This document shows positions 7,367 to 15,842 of a DNA stretch of 64,000 bases, piece by piece; the first letter of the stretch is position 1, and each line of letters opens with the position of its first letter. The notes under the pieces are model-generated. The model was not told the DNA's origin and searched no databases. It worked only from the letters and a program-made list of their open reading frames with translations. Position numbers and translations under genes: made by a program. The stretch is from CAZMSD01 sp964568855 (lineage in GTDB: Bacteria > CAIWAD01): NCBI GenBank assembly GCA_964568855.1, contig CAZMSD010000005.1, positions 1 through 64,000 of the forward strand. The letters run 5' to 3'.

Positions 7367-9067
7367 ATGATCGGGAGAAGGCGCGGTCCGCAGCGCTACG
7401 CGGAGCTGCACTACCTGGCGGGCGGTCTGCCCTTCTCGGGACTCCACCAGCCCTGGCCCGAGATCTACATCGACGCGCCCTGGCGGCTGGAAGCGGGACG
7501 CAGGCTGCCCCTGTTCATCGTGGTGCGCGACGCGGACAAGTATCCCTGCCGGGTGGATGACCTGGAACTCCACTCCGTCGACCCGGACGGCGTGATACGC
7601 AGCGAGAAGCTTCCCGGCTGCTGGGAGTTCGGCGGCCGGATCGAGGGCCGGACCGCCGCGCTGATCGACGTCGCCGCGCCCGGCGACTGGGATTTCTACC
7701 TGGAAGGCACCGCCAGGTCCCTTTCCGGCAAGGGACCCCCGCCCCGGCGCTTCCGCAACCAGCTGGCCCGCGGCTTTCCCGAGGAGCCGCTGCGGGTGCG
7801 GGTAGCGGACCGGCCCCTGCCCGCCCTGCCGGGACTGTGCCGCGGCGATCCCCACGTGCATTCCTCGGCCACCCTGGACCAGGTGGAATTCGGCGCGCCG
7901 CCCGAGCTGATCAAAAGCTGCGCCGAAGCCTGCGGCGTGCACTGGTTCGCGCTTACCGATCACAGCTACGACCTGGACGATCGCCTGGACGACCACCTGC
8001 GCAACGACCCCGGCTTGCCCGTCTGGCACGGGCAGCAGTCGGAGCTGCGCCGGATCAACCGGGAAAACGGTCCCCTGGCGATTCCCGGTGAGGAGGTCTC
8101 CTGCCGCGGAGTCGACGGTGATACGCTGCACCTGCTGGTGCTCGATCCGCCGAGATTCTTCCGCGGGAGGGCCGACAGCGGGGAATCCCTGTTCCGCGGG
8201 CCGCGGGATCACGGCCTCGAGGAATTGCTGGAGATCCTTTCGGGCCACCGGGCGCTGCCCGTTTCCGCGCATACGGGCGAAAAGCCTGGAAGACTGGAGC
8301 GACTGGTTCTGGGCCGGCGCGCCTGGCGGCTGGAGGACCTGGACGGCCTTGCCTGCCACCAGCTTCTTTCGGGAGCCCTGGACGGAGCCTTCCGCCGGGG
8401 CCTTGAGCTGTGGAGAAGCCTGCTCCGTTCGGGTCGGACGAGCTTCGCGCTGGCGGGCGGCGACGCCCACGGCGACTTCAATCTCAGCCGCAGGATCCGC
8501 AGCCCCCTGCTGTCGGTGGAACACAGCCGGCGGAACCTGTTCGGGCGCTACTGCAGTGCCGTCATCGCACCGCGGGGCACGCTGGATGCCGGCGGTGTCC
8601 TCCCTAACGAGGCGGACCGCAATCCATCGGAACAAGAACACGGCGATCCGGAGGGCGCGACGCGGGAACTACCCGGGGTCCGCGGGAAACAGGTTCGCGG
8701 CGTGCTGGAGGAACTGGGCGCCGGGCGCTGCCTGCTGGGCGATGGACCGCTGCTCTGGTACGCCGACTCCGCGGAGCTGATATCTTTAGGCGGCTGCGGC
8801 GGGGACCTCGATCATGGAAGCCTGAAACTCCGGGCCCTCGTAACACGGGAATCCGGCGTGATCGAGCGGGTCCGCCTTTGGCGCGGCGGCCCGGCGGGCG
8901 AGGAGTGCGCCGGGGAGTGGACACCGGCAGCGCTGGAATTCGAGATTTCGATCGATCCCCCGCGGGGTGCGCCAGGCTGGCTGCGCGCCGAATTGCGCTG
9001 CCGGGACGGCTTCGCGATGACCAATCCGGTATTCAGCGAGGATTGGCCGGCTGATCTACTTCAGTAA
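7367..9067 (+). CDS. PHP-domain metal-dependent phosphoesterase-like protein
   Basis: 566 residues. The PHP signature is HVH at 163-165 in 'GDPHVHSSATLD', TDH at 197-199, then 'SAHTGE' and 'GGDAHGD' further on, which would bind two or three metal ions for phosphoester hydrolysis. The first 155 residues form a separate beta-rich domain, and the C-terminal 150 residues another ('RVRLWRGG'), a layout like other bacterial PHP proteins with flanking beta-sandwiches. ATG 7367 is preceded by GGAGGG only 3-4 bases away; ATG 7325 is an alternative. It follows GT2 no. 3 by about 95 bp and is the likely last gene of the operon. Its 3' end overlaps the convergent gene by 12 bp. Confidence 0.82.
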   Translation: MIGRRRGPQRYAELHYLAGGLPFSGLHQPWPEIYIDAPWRLEAGRRLPLFIVVRDADKYPCRVDDLELHSVDPDGVIRSEKLPGCWEFGGRIEGRTAALIDVAAPGDWDFYLEGTARSLSGKGPPPRRFRNQLARGFPEEPLRVRVADRPLPALPGLCRGDPHVHSSATLDQVEFGAPPELIKSCAEACGVHWFALTDHSYDLDDRLDDHLRNDPGLPVWHGQQSELRRINRENGPLAIPGEEVSCRGVDGDTLHLLVLDPPRFFRGRADSGESLFRGPRDHGLEELLEILSGHRALPVSAHTGEKPGRLERLVLGRRAWRLEDLDGLACHQLLSGALDGAFRRGLELWRSLLRSGRTSFALAGGDAHGDFNLSRRIRSPLLSVEHSRRNLFGRYCSAVIAPRGTLDAGGVLPNEADRNPSEQEHGDPEGATRELPGVRGKQVRGVLEELGAGRCLLGDGPLLWYADSAELISLGGCGGDLDHGSLKLRALVTRESGVIERVRLWRGGPAGEECAGEWTPAALEFEISIDPPRGAPGWLRAELRCRDGFAMTNPVFSEDWPADLLQ

Positions 9068-11071
9068 GGTCACCTTGTGTACGCTGCGGAACTCCCCGGA
9101 CTGCAACACGCAGAAGTATAGACCGCTGGGCAGGCCTTCAGCGCTGAAGCTCAGCTCGTGCGCCCCGGCCGGCAGCCGCGTTTCCTGCAACACCTGGACC
9201 AGGGCTCCGCGCAGGTCCCGCAATTCCAGGCGGACAGGACCCGCGGCGGGCAGCTCGAACTCGATCCGCGTCGACGGGTTGAAGGGGTTGGGCCGGATCC
9301 GCGTGATCCGCGGCAGCGGAGAGCGCGGCGCCGTGTCCCGGCGCTCCACCGCGGCGAAGTCGAGCGCCCAGACGCAGTCGGCGCCGTTCTCGTTCACCGT
9401 GTGCTCGCCGTCGCTCACCGTGTAATACAGCTCGATGTTCTCCTCCGCGAAGGCGTTCAGGTCGAAGCAGGGAGGACGGCAAAGCACCGTGTCTCCCGGC
9501 TGGAGTGCCAGGATTTCGCTGAACAGCGAATCCCCCGCGTGCCATTCGACCAGCAGCGTATCGCCGTCGGCGTCCGCCAGGTCCAGCCCGAAGTCGCCCC
9601 CTGAGAAGGCCTCCAGGAAGGCGTCCAGGTCCTCCACCTGCCCGCAGTCCTCGTCCGGGCAGCGCCGGGCCCAGGGCGCCTGGTTCTCCCCCTCCACCGC
9701 GAAGGCGCTGCCCCAGGCGTCCTGGTCGCCGTCGCGCGTGTCGGTGAAGACGATCTGCACCTCGTCGCCCAGTGCCGCCAGGCCGAGGTATTCGCCCAGC
9801 AGGCCGGCCCGGCCCTCCGTGCCGGCCTGGGGATCGAAGCCCGATTCCGTGACCCGTTCTTCCGGACCCCAGCTCAGCCCGCCGTCGGGACTCATGCGGT
9901 AATACAGATCGATCAGGTAGTTGTCCGGCAGGTCGTTGCGGCGGTCGTACCAGATCGCGTGCACGCGTCCGCTGTCGTCCACCGCCAGCCAGGGATGGAA
10001 CTGGTCGGCGCCGTTGCCGGGCGCGTCCTCGTTCAGGCGCAGCTCGGGCGACCAGCTGTCGCCCCCGTCGTCGCTGTAGAGGTACCACACGTCGGCGTCG
10101 CCGTAATCCATGTCCATGTGCAGCAGGTGCAGGCGGCCGTGATGCGCGCCTCCCGAGAGATCCACGTCCATGGCCGGAAAGGAATAGGTGCTGACCTCTC
10201 CGTTGAGATTGTCGTTGAAGACCGTGTTCGGGCGGATGGTCCAGGGTCCGGTGAAGTTCACTCCGCCGTCGATGGACCTGCAGAAGCGGATTCCGCCGTG
10301 CCACCAGCTGCACCAACCGATGTAGACTTCGCCTTCGGCGCCGACGCAGGGAACCGGCCACTGCACGCCGGGATCAGAGACGGCCAGGGGATCGGTCCAG
10401 CCCAGACCCCCGTCCAGGGAGCGGCTGTGGTGGATGCGCGTCTCCACGCCTTCGCCGGTGTAGTCGAACCGGGTCCAGACCACGTGCAGCGCTCCGTCCC
10501 ATGGCCCGCCGGAGCGATCGCAGGCCATCAGTTCCTTGTCTTCGAAGTACTCGTCCTCGTGCTGGTCGGAGGCGACTCCCCGGAATTCGAAACTCTGCCC
10601 TCCGTCGTCGCTGGCCAGGATCGCCAGCGCGTTGCGTCCCCCGAAGGTGAAATCGAGCGAGATCAGGTAGACCGTGCCCTGGCTGTTCCAGGTCAGTCCC
10701 GGATCGCTCTGGCGAGTGTAGATCTGCAGCTCGGGTTCGAGCAGGCGGTCCGTCCAGGTCGCGCCGCCGTCCTGGGAGACGCCGATGCCCACCTGACGGT
10801 AGCCCAGCCGGAAGTCCCGCCAGACGGCCGTCCGCAGCTGGTGATCCAGGGGGTGAATCACGCACTGTTCTTCGTTCTGCAACCAGCCGCTGTCGTCCGT
10901 ATTGAGTTTTACCTGGGGAAAATCGTCCGTGGCGACCGATCCGGGGTTCTTGTCGATCTCGCCTTCCAGCGGCTCAGGTACCGGGTGGAAAGCCAGGGGC
11001 ACCTCCCAGTCGGCCGCCCGCAGCGGCGCGACCAGCATTATCACGACCAGAACGCGATGTGTCACATTCAT
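9056..11071 (-). CDS. secreted sialidase-fold (BNR-repeat) protein with C-terminal sorting domain
   Basis: 671 residues. The signal peptide is about 1-20 (MNVTHRVLVVIMLVAPLRAA). Several BNR/Asp-box motifs are visible (SQDGGATWTD, SDDGGQSF, SIDGGVNF, SDDGGDSWS, SPDGGLSWG), giving a six-bladed sialidase-like propeller. The C-terminal about 85 residues (RPNPFNPSTRIEFELP to KVTLLK) are an FCB-type sorting module that targets proteins to the outside. The catalytic arginine triad and Tyr/Glu of true sialidases are not evident, so a glycan-binding or non-enzymatic propeller is as likely as a hydrolase. The start follows GGAGGAAGG and overlaps the rdgB stop (ATGA), an odd coupling for an exported protein. 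Confidence 0.85.
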   Translation of the reverse strand: MNVTHRVLVVIMLVAPLRAADWEVPLAFHPVPEPLEGEIDKNPGSVATDDFPQVKLNTDDSGWLQNEEQCVIHPLDHQLRTAVWRDFRLGYRQVGIGVSQDGGATWTDRLLEPELQIYTRQSDPGLTWNSQGTVYLISLDFTFGGRNALAILASDDGGQSFEFRGVASDQHEDEYFEDKELMACDRSGGPWDGALHVVWTRFDYTGEGVETRIHHSRSLDGGLGWTDPLAVSDPGVQWPVPCVGAEGEVYIGWCSWWHGGIRFCRSIDGGVNFTGPWTIRPNTVFNDNLNGEVSTYSFPAMDVDLSGGAHHGRLHLLHMDMDYGDADVWYLYSDDGGDSWSPELRLNEDAPGNGADQFHPWLAVDDSGRVHAIWYDRRNDLPDNYLIDLYYRMSPDGGLSWGPEERVTESGFDPQAGTEGRAGLLGEYLGLAALGDEVQIVFTDTRDGDQDAWGSAFAVEGENQAPWARRCPDEDCGQVEDLDAFLEAFSGGDFGLDLADADGDTLLVEWHAGDSLFSEILALQPGDTVLCRPPCFDLNAFAEENIELYYTVSDGEHTVNENGADCVWALDFAAVERRDTAPRSPLPRITRIRPNPFNPSTRIEFELPAAGPVRLELRDLRGALVQVLQETRLPAGAHELSFSAEGLPSGLYFCVLQSGEFRSVHKVTLLK

Positions 11072-11676
11072 TTTCCTTCCTCCAGTTCCGCCGCATGCCG
11101 GCCGATCCATTTCGCCAGGCGGCTCAGGGCCCGGCCCCGGTGGCTGACGCGGTTCTTCTCGGTCAGGTCGAGCTCGGCGAATGCGGCCCCGGCCTCGGGG
11201 CAATAGAAGACGGGATCGTAACCGAAGCCTCCGCTACCGCGCGTCTGCTCCAGAATCCGCCCGCGGCAACTCCCCTTGAGCAGTTCTTCGATTCCGGGGC
11301 CCACTACGGCGATCACGGTCTCGAATACGGCCCCCCGGCGAGGTGAGGGCACGCCCCGCATCTCCCGCAGCAGCTTGCGCACGTTGTCCTCGTAGCTGCA
11401 GTGCTCGCCCGCCCAGCGCGCCGAATACACGCCCGGCTCTCCATCCAGGACATCGACCATCAGGCCCGTATCGTCCGCGGCGCAAAACCGCCCGGTGTGG
11501 GCGTAAAGCGCCCGGGCCTTGAGCAGGGCGTTATCCTCCAGCGTGACTCCCGTCTCCTCCGGCGGGGTAAATCCTGGGTAGTCCACCAGGGAACGCAACC
11601 TGATTCCCCGTCCCAGGCGTTCCTCGAATTCCTTCAGCTTGTCGGGATTGCCCGTGGCCAGATCGAGTTCCAACAC
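11068..11676 (-). CDS. rdgB: dITP/XTP pyrophosphatase (Ham1/RdgB family)
   Basis: 202 residues, normal family length. It hydrolyses non-canonical purine NTPs (dITP, XTP, ITP) to the monophosphate and pyrophosphate, keeping deaminated bases out of DNA and RNA. Family motifs: N-terminal 'LATGNPDKLKEF', 'DDTGLMVDVLDGEPGVYSARWAG' in the middle, 'GFGYDPVF' and 'SHRGRAL' near the end. The start MLELDLATGN matches family starts. It lies 58 bp downstream of the M16 peptidase gene and overlaps the start of the sialidase-fold gene by 4 bp. Confidence 0.95.
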   Translation of the reverse strand: MLELDLATGNPDKLKEFEERLGRGIRLRSLVDYPGFTPPEETGVTLEDNALLKARALYAHTGRFCAADDTGLMVDVLDGEPGVYSARWAGEHCSYEDNVRKLLREMRGVPSPRRGAVFETVIAVVGPGIEELLKGSCRGRILEQTRGSGGFGYDPVFYCPEAGAAFAELDLTEKNRVSHRGRALSRLAKWIGRHAAELEEGK

Positions 11677-11734
11677 TCCGGACCCTTCGATTTAGTAACA
11701 CGGATACCGCGAACGACACCACCCGGCAAGTGGA

Positions 11735-14700
11735 CTAGCGCCCCAAGATCCAGAAATCGCGGGGATAGAGCCGATACAGCCGCGCCTCGCGCTCCGTTTG
11801 CGCCAGGTAGTCCTCCCAAAGCTCGAACTGCCGCTCGGGGCCGATGATGAAGCACACGGCGCCCTTGGCGCTCTGCATCGGAGCGCCCAGGCCCGGCAGC
11901 ACGCGCCCGTAGACCTCCTCCACCCTTTCGGCCAGCCGCTCCACCAGTCGGGGGTCCTCCCTCAAGGCGATCACGGATCCGCGGAAGCGCCTCACCAGCT
12001 CCGGATCAAGGCCTTCCACATGGTCCGCGGCCATCGCTCCGCAGCGCTCGGAAAAGGACATGGCCGCCCGGGAAACGGAGAAAACCTGGGCCAGGGCGTA
12101 CTCGCCGAACTCCTCTGCCACGGGGGTGTTCCGCAGCTCCCGCACCACGAAGCGCACGGTCTGGGCCAGGTCCGGGCAGCGCTCGGCGTAATACATGACG
12201 CGCCCGCTGCGCTCGCGGCCGCCGATTCCGTTGGAATAGGCCAGTCCGGCGGCCCAGGTCTTCATGAACAGGCTGTGCCCGGCTCCGCCGCCGAAGGTCC
12301 TCGCCGAGACGAAGTCCAGCAGCTCCGCCGGATCGTTGCGCCCCAGGTCGATCACCGGCGCGCTGCTGATGATCACGCCCGTGCTCTTGTTGGGATTCAC
12401 CAACCCCAGGTGCACGACGTTCCCGGCCTCGGGACGGCGGTCCCGCAGGCGCTCGAGTATCGGCTCGGTATCACCCGGGATCGCGCGTGATACCGGCGAC
12501 GGATCCAGCAGGAAGAGCGCGGCGGAGAGACTGTCCCGGCACTCTCCCAGCAGCCCTCCTCCGGCCGTCAGGCAGGCCCGCGCCGCGTCGCGATGCAGCA
12601 ACAGCCCTCTCAGGGCGGCCAGGTCCTCCAGCGTTCTGCGGGGATCGCGCAGGAGGTCCCGGCTGATCCCCCCGCAGAGGGCGCTCCAGTCCTGTTCCAG
12701 GCACTCGGGGGGCGTATCGCCCAGGCAGAGACCCAGGTCCCGCAGAGCATCCTCGAGCAGCTTCCGGTCGTGCGGACCCAGTTGTCCGCTGTAATCCAGC
12801 CAGGCGCGCGGGACCGCCGGACCCTCCCGGCCGCTAAGCGCGGCTTCCAAGCGGTGGAGCAGGACTCTCAGGGAATCCGCCGGGCGACCCGCGGCCCGCC
12901 CGGCCAGCCAGTCCAGCGCCGTCGCGACCACGGGGCCGCTGCGCTCGTCCTCCACTTCCCGGAGCAGCCAGCGCAGGCGCCGCAGGTCGTGGATCTGGCT
13001 AAGCACGCTGCCGGTCCTGAGCAGCAGAGGGTCCCGCTGGTGGCGCCAGGACCGCTCGATTCCCTTGACCCAGCTCTCCTCGCTGCGTTGCATCACGGTT
13101 CTGGCGCGACTGAAGCGCCGGTCCGCCAGGTCCCGCAGGCGCGGCAGGTTGACGACCCGCCAGTCCGGGAAACGCAGGAAGCGCAGCAGCCAGCGCAGGG
13201 CCGCGAGGCTCTCATCCCTGTCGCTGCCCGCGGCGCTGAATACCAGCTCCGCCCTGCCGCCAGGCCAGGATGAATCGATATGGACGCCCAGACCCAGGAT
13301 CTCCCTGCGCAGCGCCTCTTCCGTCTCGCGGTGATCCAGATCCAGCCCCTCGCCGTACAGCCCCGCTTCGCGAAACAGCACGGCCAGCGCTGGCACCAGG
13401 TGCAGCAAGGAGTCGGGCACTACGCGCAGGTCGTGGTACAGGGCCATGTCCGCGCCGGCCAGGTGCTCGAAGCCGGCGCTGGCCAGCGGTACGCCGCAGG
13501 GAAGCTCCTCCAGCCCGAAGGGCAGCCGCTCGTCGTAGCCCATGGGCGGGTCTTCCGCGAAGGGAGGCAGCGGCACCGCCGCCATCACGGAGTCGATTGC
13601 CAGGCTGCGCCGGTCGTAGTCGCGGCGAAATCGCTCGAGGGCGTCTTCCGGAGTATCACATCCGAATTCTCTCTGCAGCTCACCCAGCTTGGAATCGAGT
13701 CGTTTCCGTCGCTCTTCCGCTTCCCTGCTTAGCAGTGAAGGGTCCGCCATCCCCGACACGGCGTAGGGCGGCCGTTCCAGCAGCGCCCAGCGCCCAAGGG
13801 CCTTCTTCCAGAGATTCCGCGGCAGGCTCAGCAGCGAGTCCACAGTGTCGTACAGCTCGGAGTCGTCCAGGTGCTTATGGAAGCCCGGCTGTCTATTCTG
13901 CCGGCGCAGGCGTTTCAGCCAGGTCGGACCCGTTCCCCGGAAACCGAAGCGCGGCGGGTGATCGAGCAGCCGTCGCATCTGCCTGCGCATGGAAACCAGG
14001 CGGTTGCGCGCCCGCCCGTTGAACCGCTCGAGCTCGGGAGAACCCTCCGGGAAGGACTCGATCCGCTCGATCTCCTGGAGCACGCGCGCGCGGATCCGCC
14101 GAAGGCCTTCCTCGCTGCGCCAGCTCCGGTCCAGATCGGAGATCATCAGGTCCACGGCATGGCCCTGGTCGTCGCTGGTCCAAGCCCAGACTCCACTCGC
14201 ACCCGTGTCCAGCTCGCGGGTGCTCGAATCCACCAGCACGCCGTAGAGTTCCGATTCGTCCCCGTCGGCCAGCAGGGCCAGGAACAGGTCCAGGAGCAGT
14301 TCCTCCCGGGCATCCAGGCCGGAGATCGGCGGCCAGCTCAGGTACAGCGCCGCCGGTTCGTCGGGATCCCAGTGGGGAAAGGGCACCAGGCGCAGCTCGC
14401 CGATGGGAGCGGGGCGGGGCGCCGGCAGCTCGTCCCGTGATACAACCGGTTTCCTCGCGCCTCGCGGGGCGTCGCCCATACCCAGCAGGATGCCGTCCAG
14501 CCGCCCGAGGCATTCCTCCGCATCCAGCTCCTCGGGCAGAACGAGGATCACGCCCATGTTCTCGAGGTGATGCGTTCGCCGGTGAAACCGCCGCAGGTCC
14601 TCCGGCTGCATGCGGCGGATCTCATGGGGCAGTCCTCCCGCCTCGTTGGACAGCGGGTGGCCGGGACCGTAGAGCATCAGGGTCCGCCGGCGATACACCC

Positions 14701-15310
14701 GGCTTCCGGGGCTCTCGTAGGCGCTCAGCATCTCGTTGTAGACCGTGCCCTTCTCTTCCAGCTCCTGCGCCTCGCCGGCGGGACCGGCCTTGTAGCCGTA
14801 GTGACAGACCTCCCGGCGGATCTCCTCGTCGCTGAAATCCGGCTGCAGCAGGGCGCGCAGCTTCGCCTCGAAGAGGCGGAAGAAGGTCTCGCTGCCGGCC
14901 GCGGTGTAGAAGTGGTAGCAGGTCTCCAACTGGTCCGTGAAGGCCGAGCTGCCGCTGAGCAGCATGCCCTCCATGGCGGCCACGGCGCGGCCCCGGGCGC
15001 CCTTGCCCAGTAGAAGATGCTCGCAGGTGTGGGGCTCCCCCATGTCGGAGGGCGGCGGCGTGCGGACCCAGAAAAATGCCTGGGGAACGGTCTGGATCCG
15101 CAGCAGGTCAACGGTCATCCTGGTGGAACCGTGGATCAGCCGGGCTCCCGCGGGGCGATCCGCGGGATCGAGGTAGAGCGCCGCGGCCCGAAAGCCCTTA
15201 AGGCGGTCGCCCTCTGCGAGCCGCTCCAGGGGATCCGGCGTCGCCGCTGGACCGGCGGATGCGAGAAAGAAGCAAAGAGTGACCAGGGTGATTCCAAATC
15301 GGGAATGCAT
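11735..15310 (-). CDS. very large secreted M16-like (PreP/insulinase-type) metallopeptidase
   Basis: 1,191 residues. Signal peptide 1-23. The inverted zinc motif HxxEH is at H94-E97-H98 (GEPHTCEHLLL), with a candidate third ligand around E163/E167 (DEEIRREV). A second half near 1000-1100 ('ARTFGGGAGHSLFMKTW...GLAYSNG') resembles the non-catalytic M16 repeat, so the protein has the two-half clamshell layout of M16C presequence proteases. It is predicted to degrade peptides in the periplasm or outside the cell. It is longer than usual PreP proteins (about 970-1,000), with Arg/Glu/Leu-rich helical spacers. It contains four GTATCAC heptamers, two of them as a perfect inverted pair (12467-12495). 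It is followed closely by rdgB. Confidence 0.8.
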   Translation of the reverse strand: MHSRFGITLVTLCFFLASAGPAATPDPLERLAEGDRLKGFRAAALYLDPADRPAGARLIHGSTRMTVDLLRIQTVPQAFFWVRTPPPSDMGEPHTCEHLLLGKGARGRAVAAMEGMLLSGSSAFTDQLETCYHFYTAAGSETFFRLFEAKLRALLQPDFSDEEIRREVCHYGYKAGPAGEAQELEEKGTVYNEMLSAYESPGSRVYRRRTLMLYGPGHPLSNEAGGLPHEIRRMQPEDLRRFHRRTHHLENMGVILVLPEELDAEECLGRLDGILLGMGDAPRGARKPVVSRDELPAPRPAPIGELRLVPFPHWDPDEPAALYLSWPPISGLDAREELLLDLFLALLADGDESELYGVLVDSSTRELDTGASGVWAWTSDDQGHAVDLMISDLDRSWRSEEGLRRIRARVLQEIERIESFPEGSPELERFNGRARNRLVSMRRQMRRLLDHPPRFGFRGTGPTWLKRLRRQNRQPGFHKHLDDSELYDTVDSLLSLPRNLWKKALGRWALLERPPYAVSGMADPSLLSREAEERRKRLDSKLGELQREFGCDTPEDALERFRRDYDRRSLAIDSVMAAVPLPPFAEDPPMGYDERLPFGLEELPCGVPLASAGFEHLAGADMALYHDLRVVPDSLLHLVPALAVLFREAGLYGEGLDLDHRETEEALRREILGLGVHIDSSWPGGRAELVFSAAGSDRDESLAALRWLLRFLRFPDWRVVNLPRLRDLADRRFSRARTVMQRSEESWVKGIERSWRHQRDPLLLRTGSVLSQIHDLRRLRWLLREVEDERSGPVVATALDWLAGRAAGRPADSLRVLLHRLEAALSGREGPAVPRAWLDYSGQLGPHDRKLLEDALRDLGLCLGDTPPECLEQDWSALCGGISRDLLRDPRRTLEDLAALRGLLLHRDAARACLTAGGGLLGECRDSLSAALFLLDPSPVSRAIPGDTEPILERLRDRRPEAGNVVHLGLVNPNKSTGVIISSAPVIDLGRNDPAELLDFVSARTFGGGAGHSLFMKTWAAGLAYSNGIGGRERSGRVMYYAERCPDLAQTVRFVVRELRNTPVAEEFGEYALAQVFSVSRAAMSFSERCGAMAADHVEGLDPELVRRFRGSVIALREDPRLVERLAERVEEVYGRVLPGLGAPMQSAKGAVCFIIGPERQFELWEDYLAQTEREARLYRLYPRDFWILGR
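12467..12495. repeat. inverted pair of GTATCAC heptamers
   Basis: Two copies of the window-wide heptamer face each other as 9-bp perfect arms (CGGTATCAC and GTGATACCG) around a 12-bp spacer, inside the M16 coding sequence. The second copy is encoded through the rare pair GTA-TCA (Val-Ser on the reverse strand). Confidence 0.75.
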
Positions 15311-15386
15311 GGCTCTCCCGGAGCTGTGATTCGCCGGCTACGGCCTCAGAATAAAGATTCCGTCCGAAATATCGATCCCGTGCATG

Positions 15387-15414
15387 AAAAAACCCCGGCG
15401 GTATTCCGCCGGGG
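15387..15414 (-). terminator. intrinsic terminator after the small coiled-coil gene
   Basis: Reverse-strand hairpin with a perfect 9-bp stem CCCCGGCGG/CCGCCGGGG, loop of four, then TTTTTT. It lies about 90 bp after the stop of the 15505-15723 gene and upstream of the M16 gene, so it separates the two units. Confidence 0.85.
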
Positions 15415-15504
15415 TGCCTCCTTCTCCCGATGCCGGCCGTCGCGAACCCTCCCGGAACCGCGAGGCATGGCCCCGCGCGGTGGATTCCGCGCGGGACCGT
15501 ATTA

Positions 15505-15723
15505 CTACTCCCCCAGGCGCCGCTTCAGGCGCCTCAAGCTTTGTGATAGGTCGCGGATCCTGATCTCGAGTTCGTTAACCAGTCTCTCCCGCTCCAACGG
15601 ATCGCTGAAGGTCCTGGATGTCCGCATTCCTGCGCGGACCCTTGCCCCTTCCGCCACGCCGGCTGGATCCTGCGAGCGCTCTTCCGGGTCACGAGGCCCT
15701 GCAGGGCTGGAATCCGGTCTCAC
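15505..15723 (-). CDS. small charged coiled-coil protein, unknown function
   Basis: 72 residues from a GTG start that has AGGAGG nine bases upstream. A shorter 40-residue form from the internal ATG (residue 33) is possible. The N-terminal third is Pro/Glu/Arg-rich. The C-terminal 35 residues (SDPLERERLVNELEIRIRDL onward) form a heptad-like amphipathic helix rich in Arg and Leu. There is no signal or membrane segment. The good ribosome-binding site and the strong terminator behind it support a real gene. No family is recognised. Confidence 0.55.
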   Translation of the reverse strand: MRPDSSPAGPRDPEERSQDPAGVAEGARVRAGMRTSRTFSDPLERERLVNELEIRIRDLSQSLRRLKRRLGE

Positions 15724-15842
15724 CGTCGGCGCCCTCCTGCGGATTAGATCCCGAGACGCACACAGCTTAGGATTCCCCTACCGTAAACCGGGTGCCGCAG
15801 CTCACAGGCGGAATGAATCCCGGATCACACCGGAGAAAGGTC

